A stretch of 64,000 bases of DNA from Kalaharituber pfeilii (lineage: Eukaryota; Ascomycota; Pezizomycetes; Pezizales; Pezizaceae). The DNA is taken from contig WHUZ01000005.1 in assembly GCA_015179045.1 (NCBI GenBank), positions 1,984,001 through 2,048,000 on the forward strand, written 5' to 3'. The notes below the pieces were generated by a model. The model had not been told where the DNA came from and ran no database searches. It worked only from the letters and a program-made list of their open reading frames with translations. Below, piece by piece: positions 48,465 through 57,606 of the stretch; position 1 is the stretch's first letter, and each line of letters begins with the position of its first letter. The position numbers were made by a program, and so were the translations under genes.

Positions 48465-49682
48465 CTAGCCGAAAAAATAAGTATCCGGACAGGGGATAAT
48501 TGCATGTTATGCGCTATGCAGCATTTGGTGTAAACTAACATATGTTCGTAGTGGATAACCATGAGACTAGTCCAATTTCGTAGATTGTCGAATTTTATGA
48601 TGTCAGAAGTATCCGGACAGCTTGCATAATGAATTTGGGCCTATCATACAGCAGCAGAATAAACACATAACACAAGAACAAGGTAGTATATACAAGGACG
48701 GTAGGCAAAAAAGGTCCAGGTAAAAACTCAAGTTTCATTCTTAGTAACATAACAATATTCTCATAGGTGCTGAAATAACCTCCCAGAAAAGAGCAGCCAT
48801 TGTAGCCTACATTGAGGTATTCGTATACCAAATAGCCCAAGCAAGCTTTTATCAATAAAAACAATATCTACAATAATAAAGATACTGAAATCAACATGCA
48901 CTGACATCATTGAGAATGGAGTTTTGAGACCTTCACATGCATCAGCTACAAATCTTGAAGTTGTGATAAAGCGCAGATGAGAGTACTGCCACTGGAGGTA
49001 GGTCATTACTGCTGCTTGTTTTCACTGCTATTGCAGTGCTCTTCTGTAGCCTGTTCCAGAGGCTTTTCCGGAAGCTTTTGCGGAGGCTGTTCTAAGGCTA
49101 TTCCGGAGGTCGTTCCGGAGGTTGTTACGGAGGCTACTTCGGAGGCCATTTCGGAGGCCGTTTCGGAGGCCGTTTTGGAGGTTGTTTCGGAGGCTGTTTC
49201 GGAGGCTGTTCCAGAGGCTGTTTGAGTTCGAACAGCCTCTCGAACAGTATTTCAATGGCCTCTGGAACAGCCTCTGGAACAGCTCTTGGAATAGCCTTGG
49301 AGCAGCTTCTAGAAAAGCCCTGAAGAGCAGTCTCGAAATCTTAGGATCTATCAGAATAGTAACTTTTGATCATTATAATGCCTGAACCTATACTTATCAT
49401 AGTTGCCTGCAGTGCCATTTTCATATTCCTAATAGAGGACTTATATCTATTTTTCTTGTCCTGATACATAGGTATAGGACTGTTGGTGTTGCAAGTCCCA
49501 AATTCATTATTACAGCTGTCCGGATACTTCTGACATAATAAAATTGGACACTTCCACGAAATTTGGACTGGTCTCATAAACATCCACAGCCAAGCATACG
49601 AAAATATGCTAGTTTATGCCAACTACTGCATAGCGCATAATATGCATTTATCCCCTGTCTGGATACTTATTTTTTCGGCTAG
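48465..49682. mobile_element. TIR element B (1.2 kb), best copy
   Basis: CTAGCCGAAAAAATAAGTAT, CCGGACAGGGGATAA at the left is mirrored by TTATCCCCTGTCTGGATACT, TATTTTTTCGGCTAG at the right, TA-flanked. Arms of about 130 bp include TCAGAAGTATCCGGACAGC. The interior has a GGAGGC minisatellite and a minus-strand frame (48761-49006) sharing HVDFSIFI and SLL.LFGI with the copy at 6840-7073. No recognised transposase domain, so it is probably non-autonomous. Confidence 0.7.
49060..49310. repeat. Minisatellite GGAGGCTGTTCC-like in element B
   Basis: Tandem 12-bp units such as GGAGGCCGTTTC, the outer ones running in the reverse sense (GGAACAGCCTCT). Plus-strand frames read (S/P)EAV repeats. Confidence 0.75.
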
Positions 49683-49776
49683 TAGATACCTCTGCAACCG
49701 AGCAGGCTAGTCTACAGTCCCCTGTCGATACCCCTGCATCCGGGCAGGCCAGTCTGGCCTGCCCGGAGAGGTCCCG

Positions 49777-50973
49777 CGTAACCTTAAACGAGAAAAAGGC
49801 GCCTATTAAGTAACTATCGTAATGACTAAATGCCCCTTTCGGCCATAGGCAAGGTCGCAGGCTTGTCATCGCACAGACATCGGCCATAGGCAAGGTCGCA
49901 GGCTTGTCATCGCACAGACAGGCCATAGAGGATTATTAAGCACTCATATCCTGAGCTAAGATCGCGGGTGGTGTGATGAGCGCGTAGGGAAACACGGCTT
50001 TATTGCTAGGCCCTCTGCTCGGAGGCCTTCTGGAATTGTAAAGTGGTCACATACGGGAAGGTATAAAAAAAAGTGATTATTGAAGTGTATTCTGAAGCAA
50101 ACAGAAGAAGATGTAGATATGTGTGGATGATGGTCTATGTATTTGCCCTCCGGATGGTGTATTTGAAGCTTTCTTTACGAACCCTAACCTTATGCCCGCA
50201 CGTGACTTAGCCTTCACATGAGCCAGCGGCCCACATTGGATTGGTGGCTTTTGAATCTGAACATCTCTACACCAATTGAAGCTATGGATTCTCTATATGG
50301 CTTGTTCATGGCTTTGCTTGGTTGCCATTGCTTGTAGAGTCCATGGGATCCCAGTCGCGATTGCTCCTAATGTTAGAAACTGGTAACGGTAACGGCATCA
50401 GGCTTTCTTTTGTGGGTAATATTGTGATCTTCAAGGGTACTCCGACCAGGCCTCGATGTCCCCGGCTTCTCTGTAAGCATTTCTCTCTCTGGGGAGAACT
50501 CTCTCGTGACATACCTGGAACCGTTAAGCTGACTGATGGTGTGCCTGATGTGAGTGGCAAAGCCCCTCGTTGAACTGGTACCTGCGGAATATACAGGTCA
50601 GGCAGGAGGTGCTACTGCAAGCCGAGATGGGAGAAAAGCGTGATTGCAGCTTTCCTTGTCCCTCCCTGGTCAAATCATATGGTCATAAAAAACCCCTCCT
50701 CTCGCTAGGTATGATTCAGGTGATTTTTGCCCGTTGATGCGTATTATCACCCCGCTCCCTGTTAATGTTCTGATTCCAGAACCACGGTTGCGGGATTTTG
50801 AAGTAATAATGCCACAAGCTTTCCTTTGCACGATTGCGTTTCGAGAATAGAGGAAGTTAGACGACCTATGTCAGGGCCTATCCGGAAAGGGATATCCACA
50901 CATTGACCAGTAAAGCTGCTAGTGACAATTCGGCCTGAGCAACCGATAGCTACAGTCTGGCAATGAAACATGG
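49777..50973. other. Intergenic, short tandem duplication
   Basis: GGCCATAGGCAAGGTCGCAG with the following 26 bp is tandemly duplicated at about 49842-49920. No gene is recognised. The frame pairs at 50306-50573 lack motifs. Confidence 0.4.
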
Positions 50974-51296
50974 ACCCGTTAGCCAGGGGGAAGGGAGCAC
51001 TATTCAGACCGGACGACTCGGCCCAAGAACAAGGAGACCCCCTTGTAGCATTGATGGAATGGATGGAAACATAAAAACAAAAGACATCACCTCCCTGGGC
51101 GGAAGGGACGTTGGAGGAGACGGAGCATGCATTTTTCTCTTTATTTTCCTTATTTTCCGTAAAAACATCAGGGGGGAGACGGACCCTGTATTTTTCTTCA
51201 CTTATCATCTTTCATATCATGTATTTACACCTCGCTATAGCCCACAAGGGCGGCACGCGAGTACTGATACTAAAAAAAAAAAAAAAAAAAAAAAAG
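50974..51296 (+). mobile_element. 5'-truncated LINE copy (family 2)
   Basis: One plus frame reads DPLVALMEWMET near the 5' end, resembling the LELLEWAG end of the other LINE copies. The tail is CTCGCTATAGCCCACAAGGG, CGGCACGCGAGTACTGATAC and an A tract. The direct repeat GAAACATGG (50965-50973 and 51297-51305) flanks it. It shares its body with 13223-13507. Confidence 0.8.
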
Positions 51297-51449
51297 GAAA
51301 CATGGGTCGGGCACGGATGTGCATTGCAAGGATCCGACGGCATGGTCATAGCATATTGTAAGCCACTGGACGGACCTCTAGGGGCAAAGCCACCGAAGGG
51401 ACCTGTAGATGAGGCGAGGAAGTGGCCGAGGAATATGTATAGATAGAAC

Positions 51450-51514
51450 TTTTTTTTTTTTTTTTTTTTTTTTTTTCACGTAACCCCGCTTGCAGCTGCG
51501 CGCCATGGCAGGGC
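51450..51514 (-). mobile_element. Family 1 hairpin retroposon
   Basis: Plus strand: T tract, CACGTAACCCCGCTTGCAGC, then GCCATGGCAGGGC. The exact 11-bp repeat ATAGATAGAAC (51439-51449 and 51515-51525) flanks it. Confidence 0.9.
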
Positions 51515-51719
51515 ATAGATAGAACATCATGATATCATAGCAAGTTAGACAATAGATGGAAGGAACGTAGGACTGACTATAACAAGGGCCAGCAAGAGCT
51601 GCCCTCTCGGAAGGTCAAGCACCAAGCGTTGTCCTAAGTTACACCCTCATATTTACTACATCATCGTAGAAACCGTAACAACCCATTTTCATCCCCATAG
51701 TGTTAACTCCTTTTTTTTT

Positions 51720-51755
51720 TTTTTTTTTTCCCTACATCAATGATCGCGTGCCGCC
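51720..51755 (-). mobile_element. Minimal family 2 retroposon (36 bp)
   Basis: A T tract followed by CATCAATGATCGCGTGCCGC, i.e. only the 3' half of the family 2 hairpin, between exact TGTTAACTC repeats (51711-51719 and 51756-51764). Confidence 0.8.
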
Positions 51756-51969
51756 TGTTAACTCGATGACTACTATAATCGGGCCTGTGAAAAGCTGAAA
51801 ATAATATGAAATATTTCTTATTTTACATATTTTGTGTAAATCCAAAAACCTTAGCATCATTTAAAGTGCCCATAATCTTACTCCTTCCCCTGTTATTTAC
51901 AGGCAGCCTATCCAGTATTAATAATTATTAAACACCACGATTTACCTTATGGCTATCTTTATCTGCCAA

Positions 51970-53658
51970 TTATGCTTCGACCTGCTGCTCACCCTGCACT
52001 TCTTGCTGTGCGCCCTCAAGTTCTGCTCCCTGCTCTTCTTCGGTCAATTGTTGTTCTTCGCCCTCGGGGGGGAAGCTGTAGTAACGTGCTCCGCTAAAAA
52101 CTCTATGAGGCCGGGCGGCAGCGGTAGCAGCAATCCTATAGCGGGCAGGTCGGTACGCGTAACCAGTGACCATATGAAGGGATCTCTTCTCCTTATTGCC
52201 TTCCAGTTGCTGCTCTTCTTCCTCTGGCTGGGGCTGATTCTGAGCTTCTTCACCTTCTGGTGGGAAGGTGTAATACCTTGTCCCACCAATTACCCTGTAG
52301 GCCATTGGGGCAGCAGCAACCCTGAATCCTGGTCGAACGACGTAGCCTTTTGTTGTATACCATGCTCGCTTCTCCTTATCCCCGCCTTCGATTTCTTGTT
52401 GCTCCTCCTCTGCTGGCACTTGTTCCAATCCCTCGTACTCTCCCTCCTGTTCCTCCTCAGGCGGGAACCCGCTAATTGCGGAAGCATAACCACCCTTAGC
52501 ATTAGCAAACACACTATACCCAGGGGCAGCATATGTATTTGTTCCGTGATGATACGTGTAGCCGGTCGCAGCATTGATGATATTGCGCTTCTGGTTGTTA
52601 GCCGCTTGTTCGGATTCTTGCTCGGCTGGTGCAGCTTGATTCATGTTTTCCATGTCTTCCTGGGTTTGCTCTACAGATTGCTCATCTTGGGGAGGGAATC
52701 CGACCCTGTAATACCTGACCGGCCAAGCAGCAAATCTTGTGAATCCATTTGCAACTCTAACACGTCCTGGGACGTATCTAGTGGTGTAGACTGGAGCACC
52801 ACCAGCAACGAGAATTGATCTCTTCTCCACGTCTTGCTGCTCAGCTCCCTCTTCTTGGGGCGGGAAATAACCATACCTGGAAAACCGACTGTTGAAGTTG
52901 GCATTTGCGTTCTGGTTGATATTTGTGTTGATGTTTCTGTTCCCACCGACGCCGTAGGTGCCGAGGCGGTACCTGCGGCCGTATCCAAAGCGTGGGCCGT
53001 AGCTGTAAGTGTAAATGCCACGATGGCCGTGATGACGGTCACGCTTTTCGAGGTTCTCGGAATCATCAAGGGCCTCTTCGTCAAATTCGTCGAGAGGCAA
53101 TTCTTCCATGTCGTCACCATTGAGATCCTCAAAGTTCTCTTCCTCTCTCTCGTCAAGGATAGCACCGTTCTGTGCACATTCACTATCAGGGGCACATGCC
53201 TCCCTCTTAGTTATTGCCCCAGCTGCAGCTCCTTCAGTTTCAGGTGCAATCTCGACCAATTCCTCTTCAGGGGGCCTGAAATACGGGGTTCCATAACGGT
53301 AGAATCCTGTCCGCCCGTGGTACCCGAATCGTCCACGACGGCCACCAAATCCATACCTCAGATTCGCATTTACGTTCTGGTTCTGGTTGACATTCGTATT
53401 CACGTTTGTGCTCTGGCGCTTTACGTGATTGTCATGCTCAACCTCGGAGTTGGGAGGACGGAAGAAGGGTCTGTTTGCATTGGCGTTGTTATTGCTATTA
53501 GCATTTGCGTTGACGTTGGTATTCAGGTTTGTGTTTGCGTTACTGTTGTAGTTGCCATATCGATTGTAGCCGTAGCCGTATGGAGTAGGAGAGGCAGTGA
53601 CGGACGAGAGATAGAGGGCCATAAGTGCCGTGGCAAGAGCAGGAGTGAACTGGACCAT
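51970..53658 (-). CDS. Secreted Kex2-processed repeat precursor, 562 aa
   Basis: Intronless; ATG in CAAAATGG context at 53658, preceded by a TATA box. Residues 1-22 form a signal peptide. Lys-Arg pairs at 80-81, 151-152, 205-206, 279-280, 357-358, 430-431 and 491-492 match the Golgi protease Kex2, which would release eight segments. Seven share a plan: a basic Tyr/Arg/Gly- or Asn-rich block, an F-x-PP or FPP motif (67-69, 127-130, 265-267, 321-323, 398-400, 465-467, 527-529), then an acidic Glu/Gln tail. Segments 0, 1 and 3 contain Asn-x-Asn runs. Segment 2 (153-204) is acidic, lacks FPP and has the only two cysteines (155, 161). Units 6 and 7 are closest (GYxxRP ... RYYxFPPEGEE). No known domain is seen. 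Fungal Kex2-repeat precursors include pheromones, repellents and RiPP precursors; no oxidase of the UstYa type lies nearby, so function is open. Confidence 0.85.
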   Translation of the reverse strand: MVQFTPALATALMALYLSSVTASPTPYGYGYNRYGNYNSNANTNLNTNVNANANSNNNANANRPFFRPPNSEVEHDNHVKRQSTNVNTNVNQNQNVNANLRYGFGGRRGRFGYHGRTGFYRYGTPYFRPPEEELVEIAPETEGAAAGAITKREACAPDSECAQNGAILDEREEENFEDLNGDDMEELPLDEFDEEALDDSENLEKRDRHHGHRGIYTYSYGPRFGYGRRYRLGTYGVGGNRNINTNINQNANANFNSRFSRYGYFPPQEEGAEQQDVEKRSILVAGGAPVYTTRYVPGRVRVANGFTRFAAWPVRYYRVGFPPQDEQSVEQTQEDMENMNQAAPAEQESEQAANNQKRNIINAATGYTYHHGTNTYAAPGYSVFANAKGGYASAISGFPPEEEQEGEYEGLEQVPAEEEQQEIEGGDKEKRAWYTTKGYVVRPGFRVAAAPMAYRVIGGTRYYTFPPEGEEAQNQPQPEEEEQQLEGNKEKRSLHMVTGYAYRPARYRIAATAAARPHRVFSGARYYSFPPEGEEQQLTEEEQGAELEGAQQEVQGEQQVEA

Positions 53659-53846
53659 TTTGAAATTGCTACTTGATAGGGTCTTGAATTGGTTGCTGAA
53701 TAGGCTGCGTTATAGGTGGGGTAGTTCTGAATCTGAAAAAAAGTAGCGAGGTTTAGAATTGTGCTGCGGATTGATTGCTGAATTGGTGGTGAGATGCGAA
53801 GTTGTGTTGTGATGAGGGAAAGGAAGTTGGACTGGAGTGAGGGGGG

Positions 53847-53854
53847 CTTATATA
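53847..53854 (-). promoter_or_regulatory. TATA box of the Kex2-repeat precursor gene
   Basis: TATATAAG on the minus strand about 190 bp upstream of the ATG, followed by a C/A-rich leader (CCCTCATCACAACAC). A T-rich tract ending CAG near 53730 could be the end of a leader intron. Confidence 0.5.
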
Positions 53855-53859
53855 CCACA

Positions 53860-56225
53860 ATTTTCTTGAAGACTTCTCATATATTCGGTGGTATATTGGT
53901 CTAGCAATTGGCGTCGACACTTGCTGGAAAGTCCGCAATTTACGCTAGCTTGATAACCACAAGCCGGTTGTTGAGCTCGACAATGGTGTTTGGCTGAAGC
54001 CATTGTGGGAGTTTGTCGTTGCGATGAACCTTCCAAGCCTGCAAGTTTCGAGAATTCCTGTCGGGGTTTTGGTAGGTCGAGAACTTAGCAGCGGTTGATA
54101 CAAAACAAAGTGCTCGAAGTGGTAATCTCGAAGCGAGTGTGGCTGCAAGCCATGGCGTTGAGCCGATTTCAAGCCAAATTGCTTGCTGGCTCTAGTGAGC
54201 GTTAGTGTCCAATGTGTGTTCGAATAGGGGAAGGAGTAATCTCAAAAAATCTATGATGGACTACTACTGTAAGTGGCTTGAGTGTGCTTCTTGACCTTTG
54301 GAGTCGCTACAACTAGTGCAATTGCGCAACCAGGCTGCTAGTACTGTTTTAAACGTCACGGCTACGAGGCGAGCTGCTACTTCGGCCGCATTTAATGAAT
54401 TGACTAGAGTTAGAAGCCGCAGCAAGTTAGCGAGCGAGATATTTAATGCCAGTTAGCACGTATGCTTACTTTATTGTGAGATATTGATCGACGTTAAGGT
54501 CCCGTGAGACTGTAGTTGCGTCGAAGTTACGCGGGACTGTGGATGTTCAGAGGTCATTGTGGAGCTGCAGCAGGGCTAAGGAACGGTGAGCACGAAATGA
54601 GCGATGTCACGTGACTAGTTCGTGAGTGGTGGAGTGCATCTTCGAATATCGCCTTGGTTGTGGTCATGGGGCCATCGATTTGACTACGGACGTAATTGGA
54701 GCTCCGATACTTGAAAGAAGAGTCATCAGGAACAAGTCCTTATGATTTTCGATTGAAAATTGGAGCTACAGATATCTATGTATGTCTCTCGAGCGGTCCC
54801 TCAGTTCTTGAAAAATCCTCATTGAACCCTCAATGAAATGTATTTATTAAGAGTAGCATACTGAAGGACCCCGAGTTGCAAATATTTGACTATGTCGTAG
54901 TTTCCTGGCAAACCAAACCTTTGAACCTCATATATACCAGCGTGGTAACCTGCCAGAGTTTCTTTTCCCGTTTATTTTTCGCGTTTCCTATGGAGAAGAA
55001 TAAAGACCAAGGCGAGGAGGAAAAATCTCGCATCAAGACAATCATGTTAAAGAGATTCATGAAAATGTCACGATCCAGAATCATGATGCCAAGGCCAACA
55101 GCGAGTATTTCCCATTCTAGTATCAGCTAAATGGTAACTTAACTTTCCTGAAAGCGAGGCAGATTCTCCCCCGCTTCGTTTTTCTCTCCTTCATCTGTGT
55201 GCATGAGATCGTACTACTTCGTATTCATCTCCGCTTCCTTTCTCACTTTATTTCTTTTTTCTTCTTTCTGTCATTTCCATTTTGCAGTTCATTCACCAAT
55301 ATGATAAATCTCATCTGGCAGTCGTGTATGGCTGATTACTTAAACATGATATGTCTATAGAACAGTACTCTATAAATTTAAAATTTATGCATGAGATGAG
55401 TGTCCTTTGTATATTAATGCTGCGGTTCCATATGATTGAGTTCTGTCGGAACCCGAGCAGACTGTTCTTGATTTTTCCTTCCTATATATTTCTTTTAATA
55501 TTACAGCGAATGAAGTGAAATCTGAAGCGTACGTAACGAACTTAGCCCTTTTGTGCTGCTGCATTGAGCAACTCATCCAGCAATGCGTCACATTGCCATG
55601 TCGTTGAGCTTATTCAACCAAACAATATAACATTCCTGGCTACTGTACCGTTCGAATCATCTACCAATGTATTAGTGGATGGTTCAGACTGCATTACATT
55701 GGCGAATGGGCTGAACCCAACCAGCAATTTGAACTATTCGGCAACATGGGTGGATAGGCCGACCCATTGGTCAATGATATCCATTGGTGTATGGGTCGGA
55801 ACAAATCCTGTATGAAGGAGGAAACATGTTGGGAGAGAAACAAAGATGGGTACAGACAGTGAGAACAGCAGTTGGGCGAACTCAAAACCCCGCCTGCTAA
55901 AATTCTGGTTACAATTACTATCGTGTGGATCTAGACTTTTTCACTCAATGAGAAAGCACAGGTCTTGTCACTTCTGTGAAGAAATTTGTAGTCGCCCATG
56001 GTATCTTTTCAGTTACCCCACGCTATGCCACTGTGAGCACAGAAGCAATCCATGCTGCACCGCTTTTGCATTGGTTGGTCTAGATACAGATTTACCTAGC
56101 TATACCGGACCTCGTTAAACCAGAAACCTTGCTATACCAGACGACCCTTGACGGTTTTTGCAATTTACATACAAAAAATTAGCTATACCGGACACCCAGT
56201 TAAACCGGACCGGACAACAGAACTA
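53860..56225. other. Intergenic, upstream of the precursor gene
   Basis: No supported gene. Near 55745-55800 the words GGTGGATAGGCCGACCCATT and ATGGGTCGG form an imperfect inverted repeat. From about 56090 scattered CTATACCGGAC motifs announce the next TIR element. Confidence 0.4.
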
Positions 56226-56962
56226 CAGTCTAACCTTGCTATACCGGACGAGTAAAAATCCGGCACTTTTCATCCGGTATAGCAAGGTTCCGGGAAAAAT
56301 GCTTGGCAGCTGTAAAAGGGGGATGGCAAAAATTTGATAGAAATTACTAGAGTAGGAAATAAACAAGTGTAGCAAACATTAACTCAATCCAAGTCTATTC
56401 AATATTCATTGCTCTCACCATCTAGAAAAGTGTCCAGCCTTTAAAGTTCTTGGGGAGCATCAAATACACAAGCATCGACTATAGTCAGAATATGCAACTC
56501 TGACTGTTTCTCTAAAAGCCTATCAATTCACACAAAAAAAGCTTCAAACTCTACAAGCATAGCTGCAGTCTTCCAGCAGCAACAGCGACAGCAGTAGTAG
56601 CAGCAATGGCGACAGCGGTGGCGGCAGCAGAGGTAGCAGCCGTGGTGGCAGCAGCGATAGCAGCAGTGGCGGCAGCAGCAATAGCAAGTGATAGCAGCAG
56701 CGGTGACACCAGTTTTATCGATGGCAGCAGTAATGGTGGTAGCAGTGACAGCAACAGAGTGGTAAACAACCAGACTAAGTGGTAAAGTGGGGCAGTCTAA
56801 GATGTATTAGTATTAGCGTGTCTGGTATAGCAAATATTTATTTGTATGGAGACAGGGGGATAGTTGTCTGGAGGTTTCCGTCCGGTCCGGTATAGCAAGG
56901 GCAATTTGTATGGGAAATGGATGTCCGAATCAGAGGCCATCAGGTATAGCAAGGTTAGACTG
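56226..56962. mobile_element. CAGTCTAACCTTGCTATACC TIR element, 737 bp
   Basis: CAGTCTAACCTTGCTATACC at 56226 and GGTATAGCAAGGTTAGACTG ending 56962 are exact 20-bp inverted repeats, TA-flanked. Sub-terminal copies of the motif (CCGGTATAGCAAGG) form a second inner pair. The interior includes a GCA/GCN repeat. It is the youngest-looking member of the family also seen at 45052 and 3326. Confidence 0.85.
56565..56755. repeat. Imperfect GCA/GCN trinucleotide repeat
   Basis: Runs of GCAGCA, GCAGTA, GCGGCA and GCGATA units. The minus strand reads as a poly-Ala/Thr/Val frame (56551-56769). It lies inside the TIR element. Confidence 0.8.
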
Positions 56963-56985
56963 TATAGACTTTTAAATTCAAATTA

Positions 56986-57606
56986 CAGGTGACCCTGGCT
57001 GTAATGAAACTCTTGATATTGAGAACCTGACTATAGTGAAAAGAAGCGATATAGTGAAAGTGAAGAACTTGTCAGGACTAATTATTAATTCAGCTACAGG
57101 TAAAGTTTACTTGCTATAGTGAAATACTGGGGGGTGGCCTCAGTGCCGCCTGATGTAATAGGCTTAGTAGAGTGGTAATTTAATTCAAGTTATCTCAATA
57201 CAAAAAAGAAAAATAAAACTTGTAGTGTATCTGACTGCTTCAATATCATAGGCGTTGAAGATAATGCCATTGGCTTGCCATCAGGATTAGGAAATAATTT
57301 GCATGAGTCTTCCGAGGTCATTTCTCTTGGTCATTGTCCCACTTCCTGGCGAGCATGACAAATCTTCTATTTCTCTAGAGCGGGCATCCAGAGCGGCGCC
57401 GAGAAGGCATGATATCGGCAGTTTGGTAAGGATCTGAATTCACACTTAAGATCTGAATATCATACACTGAAAATTTCCGCATTTGACAATTTTTTCACCC
57501 CCTGCCTACCTTGGGGGCCAGCACGTGACCCCTCACTATAGTGAAACTGGCTATAGTGAAGGAAACTGGTCAGGTTCTTTGCCTTCGTTATAGCCACGGT
57601 GACCTG
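56986..57606. mobile_element. CAGGTGACCCTGGCT TIR element, 621 bp
   Basis: CAGGTGACCCTGGCTGTAAT at 56986 and ATAGCCACGGTGACCTG ending 57606 are inverted repeats, TA-flanked. CTATAGTGAAAC motifs recur inside near both ends. It is the same family as 17192-17436. No transposase ORF. Confidence 0.8.

Larger units (their letters stand above)
48222..49776. mobile_element. Palindromic element with 9-bp target duplication, split by later insertions
   Basis: The outer arms 48222-48313 and 49685-49776 are near-perfect reverse complements (CGGGACCTCTC, GGCCTGCCCGGATGCAGGGG, TATCGACAGGGGACTGTAGA, GCAGAGGTATC). The direct repeat CGTAACCTT flanks them (48213-48221 and 49777-49785). A 9-bp duplication with long TIRs is typical of Mutator-like elements. 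Joined, the arms form a palindrome centred on a TA, where element B sits. Confidence 0.7.

Noticed and set aside
51970..53658. Dikaritin/ustiloxin-type RiPP cluster
   Set aside because: Kex2 sites and Tyr-rich units fit superficially, but the units are far too long and diverse, and no UstYa-like (DUF3328) or tyrosinase gene lies in the window.
51949..53676. Two long plus-strand open frames (289 and 280 codons) opposite the Kex2-repeat gene, one looking like a membrane protein
   Set aside because: They are exactly antisense to the precursor. The Leu-rich hydrophobic look is the complement of Glu/Gln codons, and the sense frame has the signal peptide, Kex2 sites and unit structure.
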